A DNA stretch of 57,904 nt from an uncultured Tissierellia bacterium (GCA_902489145.1 CABTYV010000001.1:1-57904); one strand, 5' to 3'. Positions 34,481-43,934 are shown, counted from the stretch's first letter. A program made the numbers and translations. Notes: generated from the sequence alone by a model not told the origin.

Positions 34481-35665
34481 CTATTCCTTCCGGGCCAGAC
34501 CCTGATCAATGGCAATCTGTCCGACCGCCTTGGCCACGGCCTTGGGCACCGCTTCGTCAAAGGGGGACGGAATCACATAATCCTCGCGGATTTCCTCATC
34601 CGGGATGATATCTGCAATGGCCTGGGCGGCCGCAAGTTTCATCTCTTCTGAAATCGCCGTGGAGTGGACATCTAATGCGCCTTTGAAAAGACCGGGGAAA
34701 GCGAGGACGTTGTTGACCTGGTTGGGATAATCGGACCGACCCGTTCCAACGACGCGTGCGCCTGCTTCCTTGGCCAGGTCATAGTCAATCTCGGGATCTG
34801 GATTGGCCAGGGCAAAGATGATGGGATCGTGCTTCATGGAACGAACCATTTCAGGCGTCACCTTATTGGGGACCGATACCCCGATAAAGATGTCGGCCTT
34901 GGCCATGGCTTCCTCCAGGGTGAGGTCCTCCGCGTCCTTATTAGTCTCCATCGCCAGCTCCTTATAAAGTGGGTTGGTATAGGAATCCACGTCCTTGCGG
35001 TTGAGGATGCCCTTGGACCGGAAGCCGTAGATGTTGGCCACGCCCATCTTGTTGAGCATACGAAGGATGGAGGAGCCGGCCGCACCCAAACCCGACATGA
35101 CGACGGTGCAATCTGACCATTTTTTGCCCACCAATTTGAGGGCGTTGATGAGGCCCGCGATCACCACAATGGTCGTCCCGTGCTGGTCATCATGGAAGAC
35201 TGGGATATCCAGCTCTTTTTTCAGCCGCGTTTCAATTTCGATGCAGCGGGGAGAAGAAATATCTTCCAGGTTGATCCCGCCTAAGCCGGGGCTCACCATC
35301 TTACAAATCCGAATAATTTCCTCGGTATCCTGGGTGTCCAGCACCAGCGGGAAGGCATTCACATCGCCAAAACGCTTGAACAGACAGCACTTGCCCTCCA
35401 TGACTGGCAAAGCCGCCTCGGGGCCGATATTACCCAGGCCCAGGACCGCTGACCCATCCGAAATGACGGCGATCGTGTTGCCTTTCCCGGTATAGCGATA
35501 GACCTTGGCCTGGTCAGCCGAAATGGCCCGACAAGGCTCCGCCACTCCGGGGGAGTAGACCAAAGAGAGATCCTCCTTGCTCTCTAGCGGGGTTTTCAAT
35601 TCAACCGTTAATTTTCCCTCCAACTCCTCATGAAGCTTAAGGGCTTTTTCAAATACATCTGACAT
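34481..35665 (-). CDS. Malic enzyme (malate to pyruvate, NAD(P)-dependent)
   Basis: A 394-residue bacterial short-form malic enzyme. Domains: SLVYSPGVAEPCRAI, the malate/metal region ISSPRCIEIETRLKKEL and PVFHDDQHGTTIVV, and the Rossmann segment VMSGLGAAGSSILRML. No C-terminal phosphotransacetylase domain. Decarboxylates malate to pyruvate, giving NAD(P)H and CO2. Third member of aspA-fumC-malic enzyme, with a hairpin before it. Confidence 0.93.
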   Translation of the reverse strand: MSDVFEKALKLHEELEGKLTVELKTPLESKEDLSLVYSPGVAEPCRAISADQAKVYRYTGKGNTIAVISDGSAVLGLGNIGPEAALPVMEGKCCLFKRFGDVNAFPLVLDTQDTEEIIRICKMVSPGLGGINLEDISSPRCIEIETRLKKELDIPVFHDDQHGTTIVVIAGLINALKLVGKKWSDCTVVMSGLGAAGSSILRMLNKMGVANIYGFRSKGILNRKDVDSYTNPLYKELAMETNKDAEDLTLEEAMAKADIFIGVSVPNKVTPEMVRSMKHDPIIFALANPDPEIDYDLAKEAGARVVGTGRSDYPNQVNNVLAFPGLFKGALDVHSTAISEEMKLAAAQAIADIIPDEEIREDYVIPSPFDEAVPKAVAKAVGQIAIDQGLARKE

Positions 35666-35695
35666 CCCTTGATCCTTTCTTTCCTACTTTTTCTG

Positions 35696-35723
35696 AAGCG
35701 GCAGACAAAAGGGTCTACCGCTT
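35696..35723 (-). terminator. Intercistronic hairpin between fumC and malic enzyme
   Basis: Stem AAGCGG-AGAC / GTCT-CCGCTT, followed on the minus strand by CAGAAAAAG rather than a U-run. More likely mRNA processing/attenuation than full termination. Confidence 0.4.
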
Positions 35724-35736
35724 GATCCTACCTGCT

Positions 35737-37122
35737 TTATTTTTCCGTGCTAAGCCGCACCATATGGGCGGGATTGACGGCCTGATCAAAATCCTCTTCA
35801 CTGAGCTCCGTCTCTTCCAGGGCGATCTCCCGGAGGGTACGACCACTTTCAAAGGCGTGATGGGCGACCTCCGCCGCTTTTTCATACCCAATCAAGGGGG
35901 AAAGCGCCGTCACCAGCATCAGCGAGGCCGAAAGATTTTCCTGAATCCGATCCGTCCGGGGGTGCAGTCCCTCCAACAGGTGGAGACGGAAGCAGGTCAT
36001 GCCCTTGGCCAAAAGATCCGCTGAATGTAAGGCATTATAGGCCATGAGGGGCATATAGGCGTTAAGCTGAAGCTGACCCTGGCTCTGGCCAAAGGAGATA
36101 GCCAAATCGCCTGCCAACACCTGGATGGCAATCATGGTCAAGGATTCCACCTGGGTGGGGTTGACCTTGCCTGGCATGATCGAAGAACCTGGTTCATTGG
36201 CCGGAATGGCGAGCTCCCCGATCCCGCAACGAGGGCCGCAGGAAAGGAAGCGAATATCATTGGCCATCTTATAGAGATCCATGGCGAGGTTTTTGAAGGC
36301 CGCAGAAAGGCCACATACCTCTGTTTTGGACGAAAGGCCATGGAATTTATTAGCCATGGGCACAAAGTCGAAGCCCGTCTCCTGATTGAGCTCGGTGACC
36401 AGCTTCTGATCGTAGCCCACGAAGGCGTTGAGGCCAGTGCCTACCGCCGTCCCGCCAATGGGCAGGTGCCGCAGGGCGTCGAGGGCTTGTTCGATCCCCT
36501 TCTCGCCCACGCGCAGGGAGGCGGCATAGGCGGAAAGCTCCTGACCCAGAGTCACCGGCGTGGCATCCTGCAGGTGGGTCCGTCCGGTCTTGACCAAATC
36601 TTCATAGCGTTTGGCCAGGTCCTCCAGCCCACCGATCAGGGCTGCTAGAGCAGGAAGCACCTCCTCCCGGGTCTTTTTGTAGAGGGCCACGTGCATGGCC
36701 GTCGGAAATACATCATTGGACGACTGGGACTTGTTGACGTGATCATTGGGATGGATCCGCGTCTGCCCCAGGAGGGCATTGGCACGATGGGCAATGACTT
36801 CATTGACATTCATATTGGTCTGGGTGCCGGATCCGGTTTGCCAGACGCTCAGGGGAAACTGATCGTCAAAACGCCCTTCGATGATTTCATCACAGGCCTG
36901 AACGATGGCATCCTTCGCCCCGTCCGGCAGCCGGCCGGCCTCATCATTGACCAGAGCGGCCGCCCGCTTGATCCGGGCAATGGCTCGGATCTGCTCCATG
37001 GGCATCCGGTCGCTGTCCTTGGGAAAATGCATCCGGGAACGCTCGGTCTGCGCGCCCCAGAGGCAATCGCCCGGTACCCGGACCTCCCCCATCGAGTCAT
37101 GTTCGATGCGAAAATCAGTCAA
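35737..37122 (-). CDS. fumC: Class II fumarate hydratase
   Basis: A 461-residue iron-independent fumarase. Superfamily signature GSSIMPGKVNPTQ is present; N-terminal RIEHDSMGEVRVPGDCLWGAQTERS and the HPNDHVNKSQSSNDVFPTAMH site follow the FumC pattern. Hydrates fumarate to malate. The gap to aspA is 1 base, so the two homologous superfamily members are co-translated. Confidence 0.94.
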   Translation of the reverse strand: MTDFRIEHDSMGEVRVPGDCLWGAQTERSRMHFPKDSDRMPMEQIRAIARIKRAAALVNDEAGRLPDGAKDAIVQACDEIIEGRFDDQFPLSVWQTGSGTQTNMNVNEVIAHRANALLGQTRIHPNDHVNKSQSSNDVFPTAMHVALYKKTREEVLPALAALIGGLEDLAKRYEDLVKTGRTHLQDATPVTLGQELSAYAASLRVGEKGIEQALDALRHLPIGGTAVGTGLNAFVGYDQKLVTELNQETGFDFVPMANKFHGLSSKTEVCGLSAAFKNLAMDLYKMANDIRFLSCGPRCGIGELAIPANEPGSSIMPGKVNPTQVESLTMIAIQVLAGDLAISFGQSQGQLQLNAYMPLMAYNALHSADLLAKGMTCFRLHLLEGLHPRTDRIQENLSASLMLVTALSPLIGYEKAAEVAHHAFESGRTLREIALEETELSEEDFDQAVNPAHMVRLSTEK

Positions 37123-37123
37123 G

Positions 37124-38557
37124 CTACTCCTCCTTGCGGTTCCGAATTAATTCTTCTTCAATCACGCCCGGCATGGTCATCTTGTAGGGGTCCATGATCT
37201 TGTTCAGCGTTTCCTCATCCATGAGCTTATTTTCCAAAACCAGCTCACGTACGGTCTTGTGGGACTGGAGGGCCTGCTTCGCGATGTGCGAGGCATTCAT
37301 ATAACCAATATGGGGGGCCAAGGCCGTAATGGAGGCAATCGAGATATTGACCAAATCTGCCAGACGCTTCTTATCCGCCTGGATGCCCTCCACGCAGTGA
37401 ATGCGCAGCGTATGAATCGCCCCGATCAAGGAGCGGAAGGATTCAAAAATATTGTAGAAGATCACCGGCTCAAACGCATTGAGCTCCAGCTGACCTGCTT
37501 CGACCGCCATGGCCACGGTGGTATCATTGCCAAAGACGTTAAAGGCCACCTGGTTGACCACCTCGGGGATGACCGGATTGACCTTGCCCGGCATGATCGA
37601 GGAGCCAGCCTGGCGTGCGGGGAGCTGGATCTCGCCAAGTCCCGTCAGGGGGCCAGAACCCATGAGGCGGAGGTCGTTGGAAATTTTGGAAAGAGAGGCG
37701 GCCAGCGTTTTAAGGATGGATGAAGCAAAGAGGAAGCCGTCCAGATTTTGAGTCCCGTCAATCAGATTTTCGGCCTGATTGAGCGACAGACCAGAGACTT
37801 GGTTAAGGCAGGGCACGACTTCTTTGACATAGTCCGGATCTGCATTGAGCCCTGTGCCGGTGGCGGTTCCGCCCAGGTTGACTGTGGAGAGGGTCTCAAT
37901 CCCCTGCTTAAAACGCTTCCGGTCCCGGCGCAATACAGAAGCATAGGCGGCAAATTCTTGGCCTAAACGGATAGGCACGGCGTCCTCCAGCTGGGTCCGG
38001 CCAATTTTTACATAATCATCGAAGGCTTCCGCCTTCTCATCCATGGCCGCGATCAGATCCCGAACCTCAACGTCCAAGTCCTGGAAATAGCGAATCATGG
38101 TCATCTTGCCGGCGGTCGGAATCACATCATTGGTGGACTGGCCCATATTGACATGGTCATTGGGGTGGACCAGGTCGTAGGCTCCTTTTGCACCCCCCAG
38201 GGATTCCTGGGCAATATTGGCAATGACTTCATTGGCATTCATGTTAAAGCTGGTTCCGGCTCCGCCCTGAACGGCATCGGTAATAAACTGATCTAAAAAT
38301 TCCCCTTGCAAAATCCGATCGCAGGCCTGGACAATCGCCTGCCCTTTGCGCGCGGAGAGCAGCCCCACCTTTTGGTTGGTGATGGCGCAAGCTTTTTTAA
38401 CCTCCACCAGGGACCGCGTGAAACGAACATCCGGGCCATGACCCGTGATGGTAAAATTCTCCAAAGCTCTTAGCGAATGGACTCCATAGTAGGCTTCCTT
38501 GTCTACCTCCATTTTCCCCAGTGAGTCTTCTTCCAGACGTACATTCTTTTCCGTCAT
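37124..38557 (-). CDS. aspA: Aspartate ammonia-lyase
   Basis: A 477-residue aspartase: L-aspartate to fumarate plus ammonia. Seen: MEVDKEAYYGVHSLRALENF, HPNDHVNMGQSTNDVIPTAG, and GSSIMPGKVNPVIPEV. The tail after PYKMTMPG is aspartase-like. A TTG three codons upstream is in frame but ATG 38557, with AAAGGAATTGGAAGG upstream, is preferred. First step of the aspartate-to-pyruvate route encoded here. Confidence 0.94.
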   Translation of the reverse strand: MTEKNVRLEEDSLGKMEVDKEAYYGVHSLRALENFTITGHGPDVRFTRSLVEVKKACAITNQKVGLLSARKGQAIVQACDRILQGEFLDQFITDAVQGGAGTSFNMNANEVIANIAQESLGGAKGAYDLVHPNDHVNMGQSTNDVIPTAGKMTMIRYFQDLDVEVRDLIAAMDEKAEAFDDYVKIGRTQLEDAVPIRLGQEFAAYASVLRRDRKRFKQGIETLSTVNLGGTATGTGLNADPDYVKEVVPCLNQVSGLSLNQAENLIDGTQNLDGFLFASSILKTLAASLSKISNDLRLMGSGPLTGLGEIQLPARQAGSSIMPGKVNPVIPEVVNQVAFNVFGNDTTVAMAVEAGQLELNAFEPVIFYNIFESFRSLIGAIHTLRIHCVEGIQADKKRLADLVNISIASITALAPHIGYMNASHIAKQALQSHKTVRELVLENKLMDEETLNKIMDPYKMTMPGVIEEELIRNRKEE

Positions 38558-38598
38558 TCCTTCCAATTCCTTTCTTTTCGTATGCTAACATGCAAAGG

Positions 38599-38628
38599 TC
38601 CCCCGCCGGCCAGGCCGGATCGGGGGAA
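38599..38628 (-). terminator. GC-rich hairpin after the EF-G paralogue
   Basis: Stem TCCCCCG / CGGGGGA with inner CCGGCC/GGCCGG; no U-run follows, so terminator function is weakly supported. Confidence 0.4.
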
Positions 38629-38643
38629 CACTCCGCTAACAAC

Positions 38644-40707
38644 CTATTCTTGTTCCGCCTTTTGCGCTTCTTCAATAATTTTTTCTGCATTCTCATGGGG
38701 CACGGTCTCATAGGATTTAAAGCTCATCGTAAAGGATCCACGTCCCTGGGTCATGGACCGCAGGTCAATGGCATATTCCTGGAGCTCTGCATAGGGAGCC
38801 TCGGCATTGACCACCTGATTGCCATCCTCATCCTGCTCCATCCCGAGAATCCGGCCCCGTCTCTTGTTCATATCTCCCATGATATCACCTAAATAGGCAT
38901 CCGGGATCGTTATTTGAAGTGACATCACCGGCTCCAGCAGAATGGGGTCGGCTTCCTTGATGCCCTTGGCAAAAGCCAGGTGGGCGGCCGTTTTAAAGGC
39001 CATTTCGTTGGAATCTACTGGATGATAGGAGCCGTCATAAAGGGTCGCTTTGACTCCCGTCACCGGGTAGCCCGCCAGGGGGCCTCGATCCAATGACTCC
39101 TCCAAGCCCTTTTCCACGGCAGGGAAGAAGTTCTTTGGCACTGCGCCACCGAATACCTCCTCCGCAAATTCAAAGCCTTCGGGAATCGGTTCAAAACGGA
39201 TCCAAACATCCCCAAACTGGCCCGCACCACCGGATTGCTTCTTGTGGCGCCCCTGGACCTCCGATTTCTTGCGGATGGTCTCCCGATAGGGCACGACCAG
39301 ATCCACCCGATGGACGTGAACGCCGTAATTGTTGGCCAATTTATTGATCATGGCATCCAGCTGAACATTGCCCAGGCCCCGAATCAGGAGCTGCTTGGTC
39401 TCCCGGTTGCGGTCCGGCTGGAAGGTCCGATCCTCCTCTGCGAGCTTGGCCAGGGAGGGAGAAAGCTTGTCTTCATCGTTCTTGCTGTCCGCCTGAATGG
39501 CATAGGTCAGGGTCGACTCGGGGAGCTTCAGCTTTTTAAAGCGGATGGAACGCCCTTTATCCGAGAGGGTGTCGCCCGTCTCCGTGTCCTCAAGCTTGGC
39601 AAAGGCTCCGATATCGCCCGCCGTAATCTCGTCCGTCTCCTCCTGCTGCTTGCCTCGCATAAAATACAGGCCGGAGGGACGTTCCGTCTTGTCCTTGCTG
39701 GCGTTGTAAATATCCCCCTTCTTGAGGGTGCCGGAAATGACCTTGACATAGGAAATCTTCCCCACATAGGGGTCAATCGTCGTTTTAAAAATGGCGGCGG
39801 ACAAGGGGGCATCGGCCTCCATGGCCGGCACCTCACCCTCCTCGGGGCGGAAGCCCAGGTTGACGCCGGGGCTGTTGGGGGCAGGCATATACTTCTTCAC
39901 CGCTTCCAGCAAAAGATCCAATCCTGCTCCAGTCGTAGCAGAACCCGCAATCAGGGGCACCGCAGAGCCATTGAGGATAGCAGCTGATAGCCCCTTCCGA
40001 ATTTCCTCGGGCGTAAAAGTCTCCCCTTCGAAATACTTCTCCATCAAGGTATCATCCGTCATGGCGATCACTTCTACGATCTCGTCATAGGCGGCCTGAA
40101 CCTCTTCCTTGCGGATCTCCGGAATCTCCACCTCTTTGGCCTGGAAGCCGTCATAATGATAGGCTTTTTGATCCATCACATCGATCAGACCTTCAAAGGT
40201 CTCGCCCATCCCCAAGGTCAGCGTCAGGGGCAAGACCTTCTTGCCAAACTCCTGGTGGAGGTTGGAGATGTTCACATTGAAATCGACATTGGGCTTATCC
40301 ATCTTGTTGAGGAAAATAATTCTGGGGAGGGCAATTTTTTCCGTATAATTCCAGTAAATCTCGGAGCCAACCTCGATGCCGGCCGATGCATCGATCACCA
40401 TCAGAGCCGACTCGCTGGCACGAAGGGCGGTAAGCACCTGACCAGAAAAATCAAAGTAACCCGGTGCATCCAGAAGATTGATCTTGGTGCCCTGCCACTC
40501 CACGGGTAAAACAGAAAGAGAAATGGAAATGCCGCGATTGATCTCTTCCTTGTCCCAGTCGGAGACGGTGTTGCCACTTTCCACCTTGCCCGGCCGTTCG
40601 ATGGCCTTGGTCAGGTAGAGCAAGGCTTCCGACAGTGTCGTCTTGCCGGAACCACTGTGGCCCACCAATGCCAAGTTTCGAATGTCCTTGGTTACAAATT
40701 TTTTCAT
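38644..40707 (-). CDS. Elongation factor G-like GTPase (FusA2/EF-G paralogue)
   Basis: A 687-residue EF-G-family protein. G1 is VGHSGSGKTTLSEAL rather than AHIDAGKTTTTERIL of true EF-G, G3 LDAPGYFDFSGQV and G4 NKMDKPN. Domains IV-V are present: YRETIRKKSEVQGRHKKQSGGAGQFGDVW and PDAYLGDIMGDMNKRRGRILGM. Switch I (NRGISISLSVLPVEW) also differs from the RGITI form. These marks place it with EF-G-like proteins of unclear role. ATG 40707 follows AGAGGAGGAAACG. Monocistronic. Confidence 0.88.
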   Translation of the reverse strand: MKKFVTKDIRNLALVGHSGSGKTTLSEALLYLTKAIERPGKVESGNTVSDWDKEEINRGISISLSVLPVEWQGTKINLLDAPGYFDFSGQVLTALRASESALMVIDASAGIEVGSEIYWNYTEKIALPRIIFLNKMDKPNVDFNVNISNLHQEFGKKVLPLTLTLGMGETFEGLIDVMDQKAYHYDGFQAKEVEIPEIRKEEVQAAYDEIVEVIAMTDDTLMEKYFEGETFTPEEIRKGLSAAILNGSAVPLIAGSATTGAGLDLLLEAVKKYMPAPNSPGVNLGFRPEEGEVPAMEADAPLSAAIFKTTIDPYVGKISYVKVISGTLKKGDIYNASKDKTERPSGLYFMRGKQQEETDEITAGDIGAFAKLEDTETGDTLSDKGRSIRFKKLKLPESTLTYAIQADSKNDEDKLSPSLAKLAEEDRTFQPDRNRETKQLLIRGLGNVQLDAMINKLANNYGVHVHRVDLVVPYRETIRKKSEVQGRHKKQSGGAGQFGDVWIRFEPIPEGFEFAEEVFGGAVPKNFFPAVEKGLEESLDRGPLAGYPVTGVKATLYDGSYHPVDSNEMAFKTAAHLAFAKGIKEADPILLEPVMSLQITIPDAYLGDIMGDMNKRRGRILGMEQDEDGNQVVNAEAPYAELQEYAIDLRSMTQGRGSFTMSFKSYETVPHENAEKIIEEAQKAEQE

Positions 40708-40942
40708 CGTTTCCTCCTCTTTACTAAGATAAAAGTCCCACTTCGCCCTTCCGGGCAATGGGCCTTATTCGTTGATTCATCGCGTTTCAGCCCGGCAGGC
40801 TCGTTTAAAAACGCTTGTATCTATTATAACAATAGAAAGGTTTTCCTTCAAGCTGATTTCCCCATTTCATCCCTAAAAAAGTTCCCTGAAATCCGGCCCT
40901 GGAGAATTTTTTTCTTCTCATTTTCGACCGAAAGAAAAAAGA

Positions 40943-40970
40943 GCGCCATCCTTTTGGGAAAAGAGGGCGC
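40943..40970. terminator. Hairpin with T-rich flanks upstream of tRNA-Arg
   Basis: Imperfect stem GCGCC-TC-TTTT / AAAAGAGGGCGC with T6 on the minus-strand side, in the 330-base interval between the EF-G paralogue and tRNA-Arg. Otherwise I see only the EF-G leader there. Confidence 0.45.
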
Positions 40971-41035
40971 AGTCGCTTTTTTTCTATTTTTTATGATACA
41001 ATAACACGCGTCAAGCGCTTTGCTTACACAGACAA

Positions 41036-41109
41036 GCAGCATTAGCTCAGCAGGATAGAGCGTCCCCCTCCTAAGGGGAAGGCCTGGGGTTCGATTCCTC
41101 AATGCTGCG
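41036..41109 (+). tRNA. tRNA-Arg (CCT anticodon)
   Basis: Cloverleaf with acceptor GCAGCAT/ATGCTGC, D-loop AGCTCAGCAGGATAGAGC, anticodon stem-loop TCCCC-CTCCTAA-GGGGA and TTCGATT T-loop. Reads AGG. CCA not encoded. Confidence 0.93.
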
Positions 41110-41126
41110 TTTTGCTGGGGCCGTCC

Positions 41127-41777
41127 CTAGCGGTAGTTTTCTACGATAAAATTGATGTTCTTCTTTTCGATTTCATTTAACCCCTGCATCACCCGATCCA
41201 TTTGGTCCTCGTAGGTTGACCTGGCTCGATACCACTCTTTTTGCATGAAATAGGCCTTGATCGATGCCTTTTTAAAGGCATATCCATGCCGCGCCAAAAT
41301 TTCATTTAAAACCATCTGCGGCACCGAAGCTCCGGCGGGCATCGACGCCTGATATTGGTCAATGACCTGATCCATCGCTGTCCGGTCAATGAGGGCCTGG
41401 TCACTATAAGCCATGAGATAATCGCCCGATCGGGCTGGGCCGCTCCCCGCTTCTTCCGAGGACGTCCCCTCCCCGGGGAGACGCTCGCCGCCTTCCCGCT
41501 CTTCTTCCTCTGCAGAAAGACTGACCGAGCTTTCCCGCTCTGCCCCGCTTTCTGCCTCTGAAAACGCGGAAGAAGCCTCCGGCTGGGGCTTCGAGCTCGC
41601 CAATGACTCCTCTTCCCGGATCACCACATGCGGTTTTTCATTGGATTTTTTATTGTCAAATAAGCTCTGAATCAAGAGGATCAGAAGCAAAATGCAGAGC
41701 AAAATAAGAGAAATGACGCTGACCAGCAGAATTTTTTCTCGGTTTTCCTTCGATCGATTGGGGTTTCTTTCTGGCAT
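41127..41777 (-). CDS. Membrane-anchored YARHG-domain protein
   Basis: A 216-residue protein: short basic N-terminus, one membrane helix (ILLVSVISLILLCILLLILL), a long Glu/Ser-rich linker, and a C-terminal YARHG domain (MVLNEILARHGYAFKKASIK ... EWYRARSTYEDQ ... LNEIEKKNINFIVENY). The domain is extracellular and probably wall-associated; biochemical role unknown. Located after the D-Ala-D-Ala carboxypeptidase gene. Confidence 0.82.
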   Translation of the reverse strand: MPERNPNRSKENREKILLVSVISLILLCILLLILLIQSLFDNKKSNEKPHVVIREEESLASSKPQPEASSAFSEAESGAERESSVSLSAEEEEREGGERLPGEGTSSEEAGSGPARSGDYLMAYSDQALIDRTAMDQVIDQYQASMPAGASVPQMVLNEILARHGYAFKKASIKAYFMQKEWYRARSTYEDQMDRVMQGLNEIEKKNINFIVENYR

Positions 41778-41847
41778 CCTTCCTCCTTTAAAACAGTGCT
41801 ATGCTCGGCCTCTTCACAATCTTGCAGGGACGTGGCCCCGGTGTTTG

Positions 41848-43089
41848 CTAGGCCACCAGACCAGTCAGGAAGCTGAAGAAATTTTGCAGCCCTCTTTGGA
41901 GCTTGGTAAACAGGCCTGCCTCTTCCGTCGGCGTGTGGGCGACAATGGGAATCTCCTTTAAAAGACGGCCATCCCGTTCAATCCGGATGCGGCCAAAGGC
42001 CTGATCTGCCTTGGTAGGCGCCTTTATCGTCCGATCAATCTCATAGGACACATCAAATTTAGCATTCACATAGGTGAAGTCATTAAAGGTGGCGGCCGGA
42101 TAGAGGATGACGGATCCAGACTTTGCATCCGGCATTTCATAGCGCTCCACCGGCTGCGCTGCATCAACGATTACCCGAGGGGAGAAGGATCCGGCTGCGA
42201 TATCGACCAGCTCCTTCGTCGTCCGCCAGCGCGCATCATTGGTCGGGGCCCCCATCACGATCGTCACGATATCATAGGTCATCTTCATCTTGCTCGACTG
42301 GACTTCAAAAAGGCCCGCAAAGCAAGCGCCCGCCTCTATCGATGTTCCGGTCTTCAGTCCCTTCAGGCCTGGAATACCGGAGAGATACTCCAGGAGGGTC
42401 GATTTCTTATCGAAGGACCGATCTGGTTCCCGAACGACTGTGATCTTATGAAGGTCCTTTATTTGTGGATATTTTTCCATCAAGAGCAGGATAAAACGGT
42501 AGAGCTCCCGAGCAGAAGAACGGTTGTATTGCCGATCCTTCGTCGTCAGGCCTGACGCATTGACAAAGTGCATGGTTTGATAGCCCAGCCTTCGAGCCGC
42601 GTCATTCATCAGGACGACAAAATCCTCCTCCCGGCCTGAAGTCGCCTCCGCCAGCGCACAGGCGGCATCATTGCCCGAGACCACCATCATCCCGGTCAAA
42701 AGCTGACTCACCGTCACCTGCTCCCCCGCCTTCAGCCCATAGTTCGAGGAGCCTGGATAATTAAAGGAGGCGGCCTGATCTGAGATCGTCACCTTCTGAT
42801 TTAATGCCAGCTTGCCCTGGTCAATCGCCTGCATCACCACATAATAGGTCATGAGCTTGGACATCGAAGCAATGGCCCGAACCTCGTCCACCCCCTTGCC
42901 CAACACCACTTCTTCTTCATCCGCCTGTCCAATCAACAGAACCGGCACCTCCTGATAGTAGGTCAGCAGATGACGGAGGGAAGCGGCGGTCTCCTCCTCC
43001 GGGCTGGCCGCAAAACTCGCTACAGGCGCAGAAAAGCATAGCAAAAACGCCAACACATAAAGGAGGATCCGATATCGTTTCTGTTTCAT
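41848..43089 (-). CDS. dacA: D-alanyl-D-alanine carboxypeptidase (PBP5 type)
   Basis: A 413-residue class C penicillin-binding protein. Signal peptide (RILLYVLAFLLCFSAPVASFAAS), SxxK in IASMSKLMTYY, SxN in VVSGNDAACA, and KTG in LKGLKTGTSIEAG. A C-terminal beta domain is followed by an amphipathic anchor (LQRGLQNFFSFLTGLVA). Trims stem peptides of peptidoglycan. Start overlaps the upstream gene as ATGA. Confidence 0.94.
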   Translation of the reverse strand: MKQKRYRILLYVLAFLLCFSAPVASFAASPEEETAASLRHLLTYYQEVPVLLIGQADEEEVVLGKGVDEVRAIASMSKLMTYYVVMQAIDQGKLALNQKVTISDQAASFNYPGSSNYGLKAGEQVTVSQLLTGMMVVSGNDAACALAEATSGREEDFVVLMNDAARRLGYQTMHFVNASGLTTKDRQYNRSSARELYRFILLLMEKYPQIKDLHKITVVREPDRSFDKKSTLLEYLSGIPGLKGLKTGTSIEAGACFAGLFEVQSSKMKMTYDIVTIVMGAPTNDARWRTTKELVDIAAGSFSPRVIVDAAQPVERYEMPDAKSGSVILYPAATFNDFTYVNAKFDVSYEIDRTIKAPTKADQAFGRIRIERDGRLLKEIPIVAHTPTEEAGLFTKLQRGLQNFFSFLTGLVA

Positions 43090-43934
43090 GATTTTTCCTT
43101 CCATAACGAACGAAATAGCTGCATCATTTCCACATCCAACTGACGGGGATAATGAAAAGAGCTTCCTTGATCAATCGTCAGTGCTGCCTTGCGGAAAAGC
43201 ATACAGGCTTGAAACAAGGCATCCCACAGCGAACGCGGGTCGCTGGTCGCATAGGTCCTCAGCAGACTCTCGTACTGGTCCTGCGGCATATAAGCGGAAA
43301 GATTCCTCAGATCTTCCCCCAGATTGATGGAAAATCCATTTTTCCGGGCTATGGCAATCCGCAAAAAGCGCAACAAAATGCGTCTTGCTCGCGCCAGGCT
43401 CATAAGGGCCGGCAACCATTCCTCCTGGTCCAAATAAAAAGCCATATCTGTCATTTCTGCGAAGAAGCGGTCCGGCAAAATTTTAAGATCTTCGACATCC
43501 GGCGCCTTTTCGCGGTGGGAGAGGTCCGAGGTGATTCGTCCCGCCATAAAATGATCCTCCCGGTCGAGTAAAATTTCCACCAGAGAATCCTGCTCAATGC
43601 GCGCCACCAATTGGTCCGTCTCTTCAACCAAAAAATCCAGGCGCAGATGGTCCTGGGTTAAGAGCCGTATCCGCAGAGGCGATCGGTCAGTCACCCCCGA
43701 TTGGATGGGGTCTCGCCCCAGCATCACTGCCCAGGGTGCCTGGGTCCAGAAATCTAAATCATCCGTCCCAATCCACCAGGAGAAGGGCGTGGCCAATTCG
43801 GCAACAGAAGCCGGATTGATCCAGGCACCCCATCGGGCAAACAGGCGCACCTTCTCCATCCGGCTAATCTGTTCTTCTATCGTTGAAATAGTTTCCTTGG
43901 CTTGTTGATTGGCTTTCCAACCCTTTCCACCCAT
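43086..43934 (-). CDS. ANT(6)/AadE-like nucleotidyltransferase relative, catalytic motif lost
   Basis: A 282-residue protein that follows the aminoglycoside 6-adenylyltransferase layout: N-terminal EEQISRMEKVRLFARWGAWINP, central LRLDFLV (matching RIDLTL), and C-terminal helices RRILLRFLRIAIARKNGFSINLGEDL and SLWDALFQACMLFRKAA. But the GSRVNP...DYD catalytic signature is replaced by GAWINP...PFSWWIG, so the metal-binding Asp pair appears missing. Likely not a resistance enzyme. Coupled by ATGA overlap to the wall carboxypeptidase. Confidence 0.65.
   Translation of the reverse strand: MGGKGWKANQQAKETISTIEEQISRMEKVRLFARWGAWINPASVAELATPFSWWIGTDDLDFWTQAPWAVMLGRDPIQSGVTDRSPLRIRLLTQDHLRLDFLVEETDQLVARIEQDSLVEILLDREDHFMAGRITSDLSHREKAPDVEDLKILPDRFFAEMTDMAFYLDQEEWLPALMSLARARRILLRFLRIAIARKNGFSINLGEDLRNLSAYMPQDQYESLLRTYATSDPRSLWDALFQACMLFRKAALTIDQGSSFHYPRQLDVEMMQLFRSLWKEKS

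Noticed and set aside
40848..41102. 84-codon minus-strand ORF
   Set aside because: Covers tRNA-Arg antisense and a hairpin; no coding features.
43086..43934. Active streptomycin resistance gene
   Set aside because: The nucleotidyltransferase GS...DxD signature is absent.
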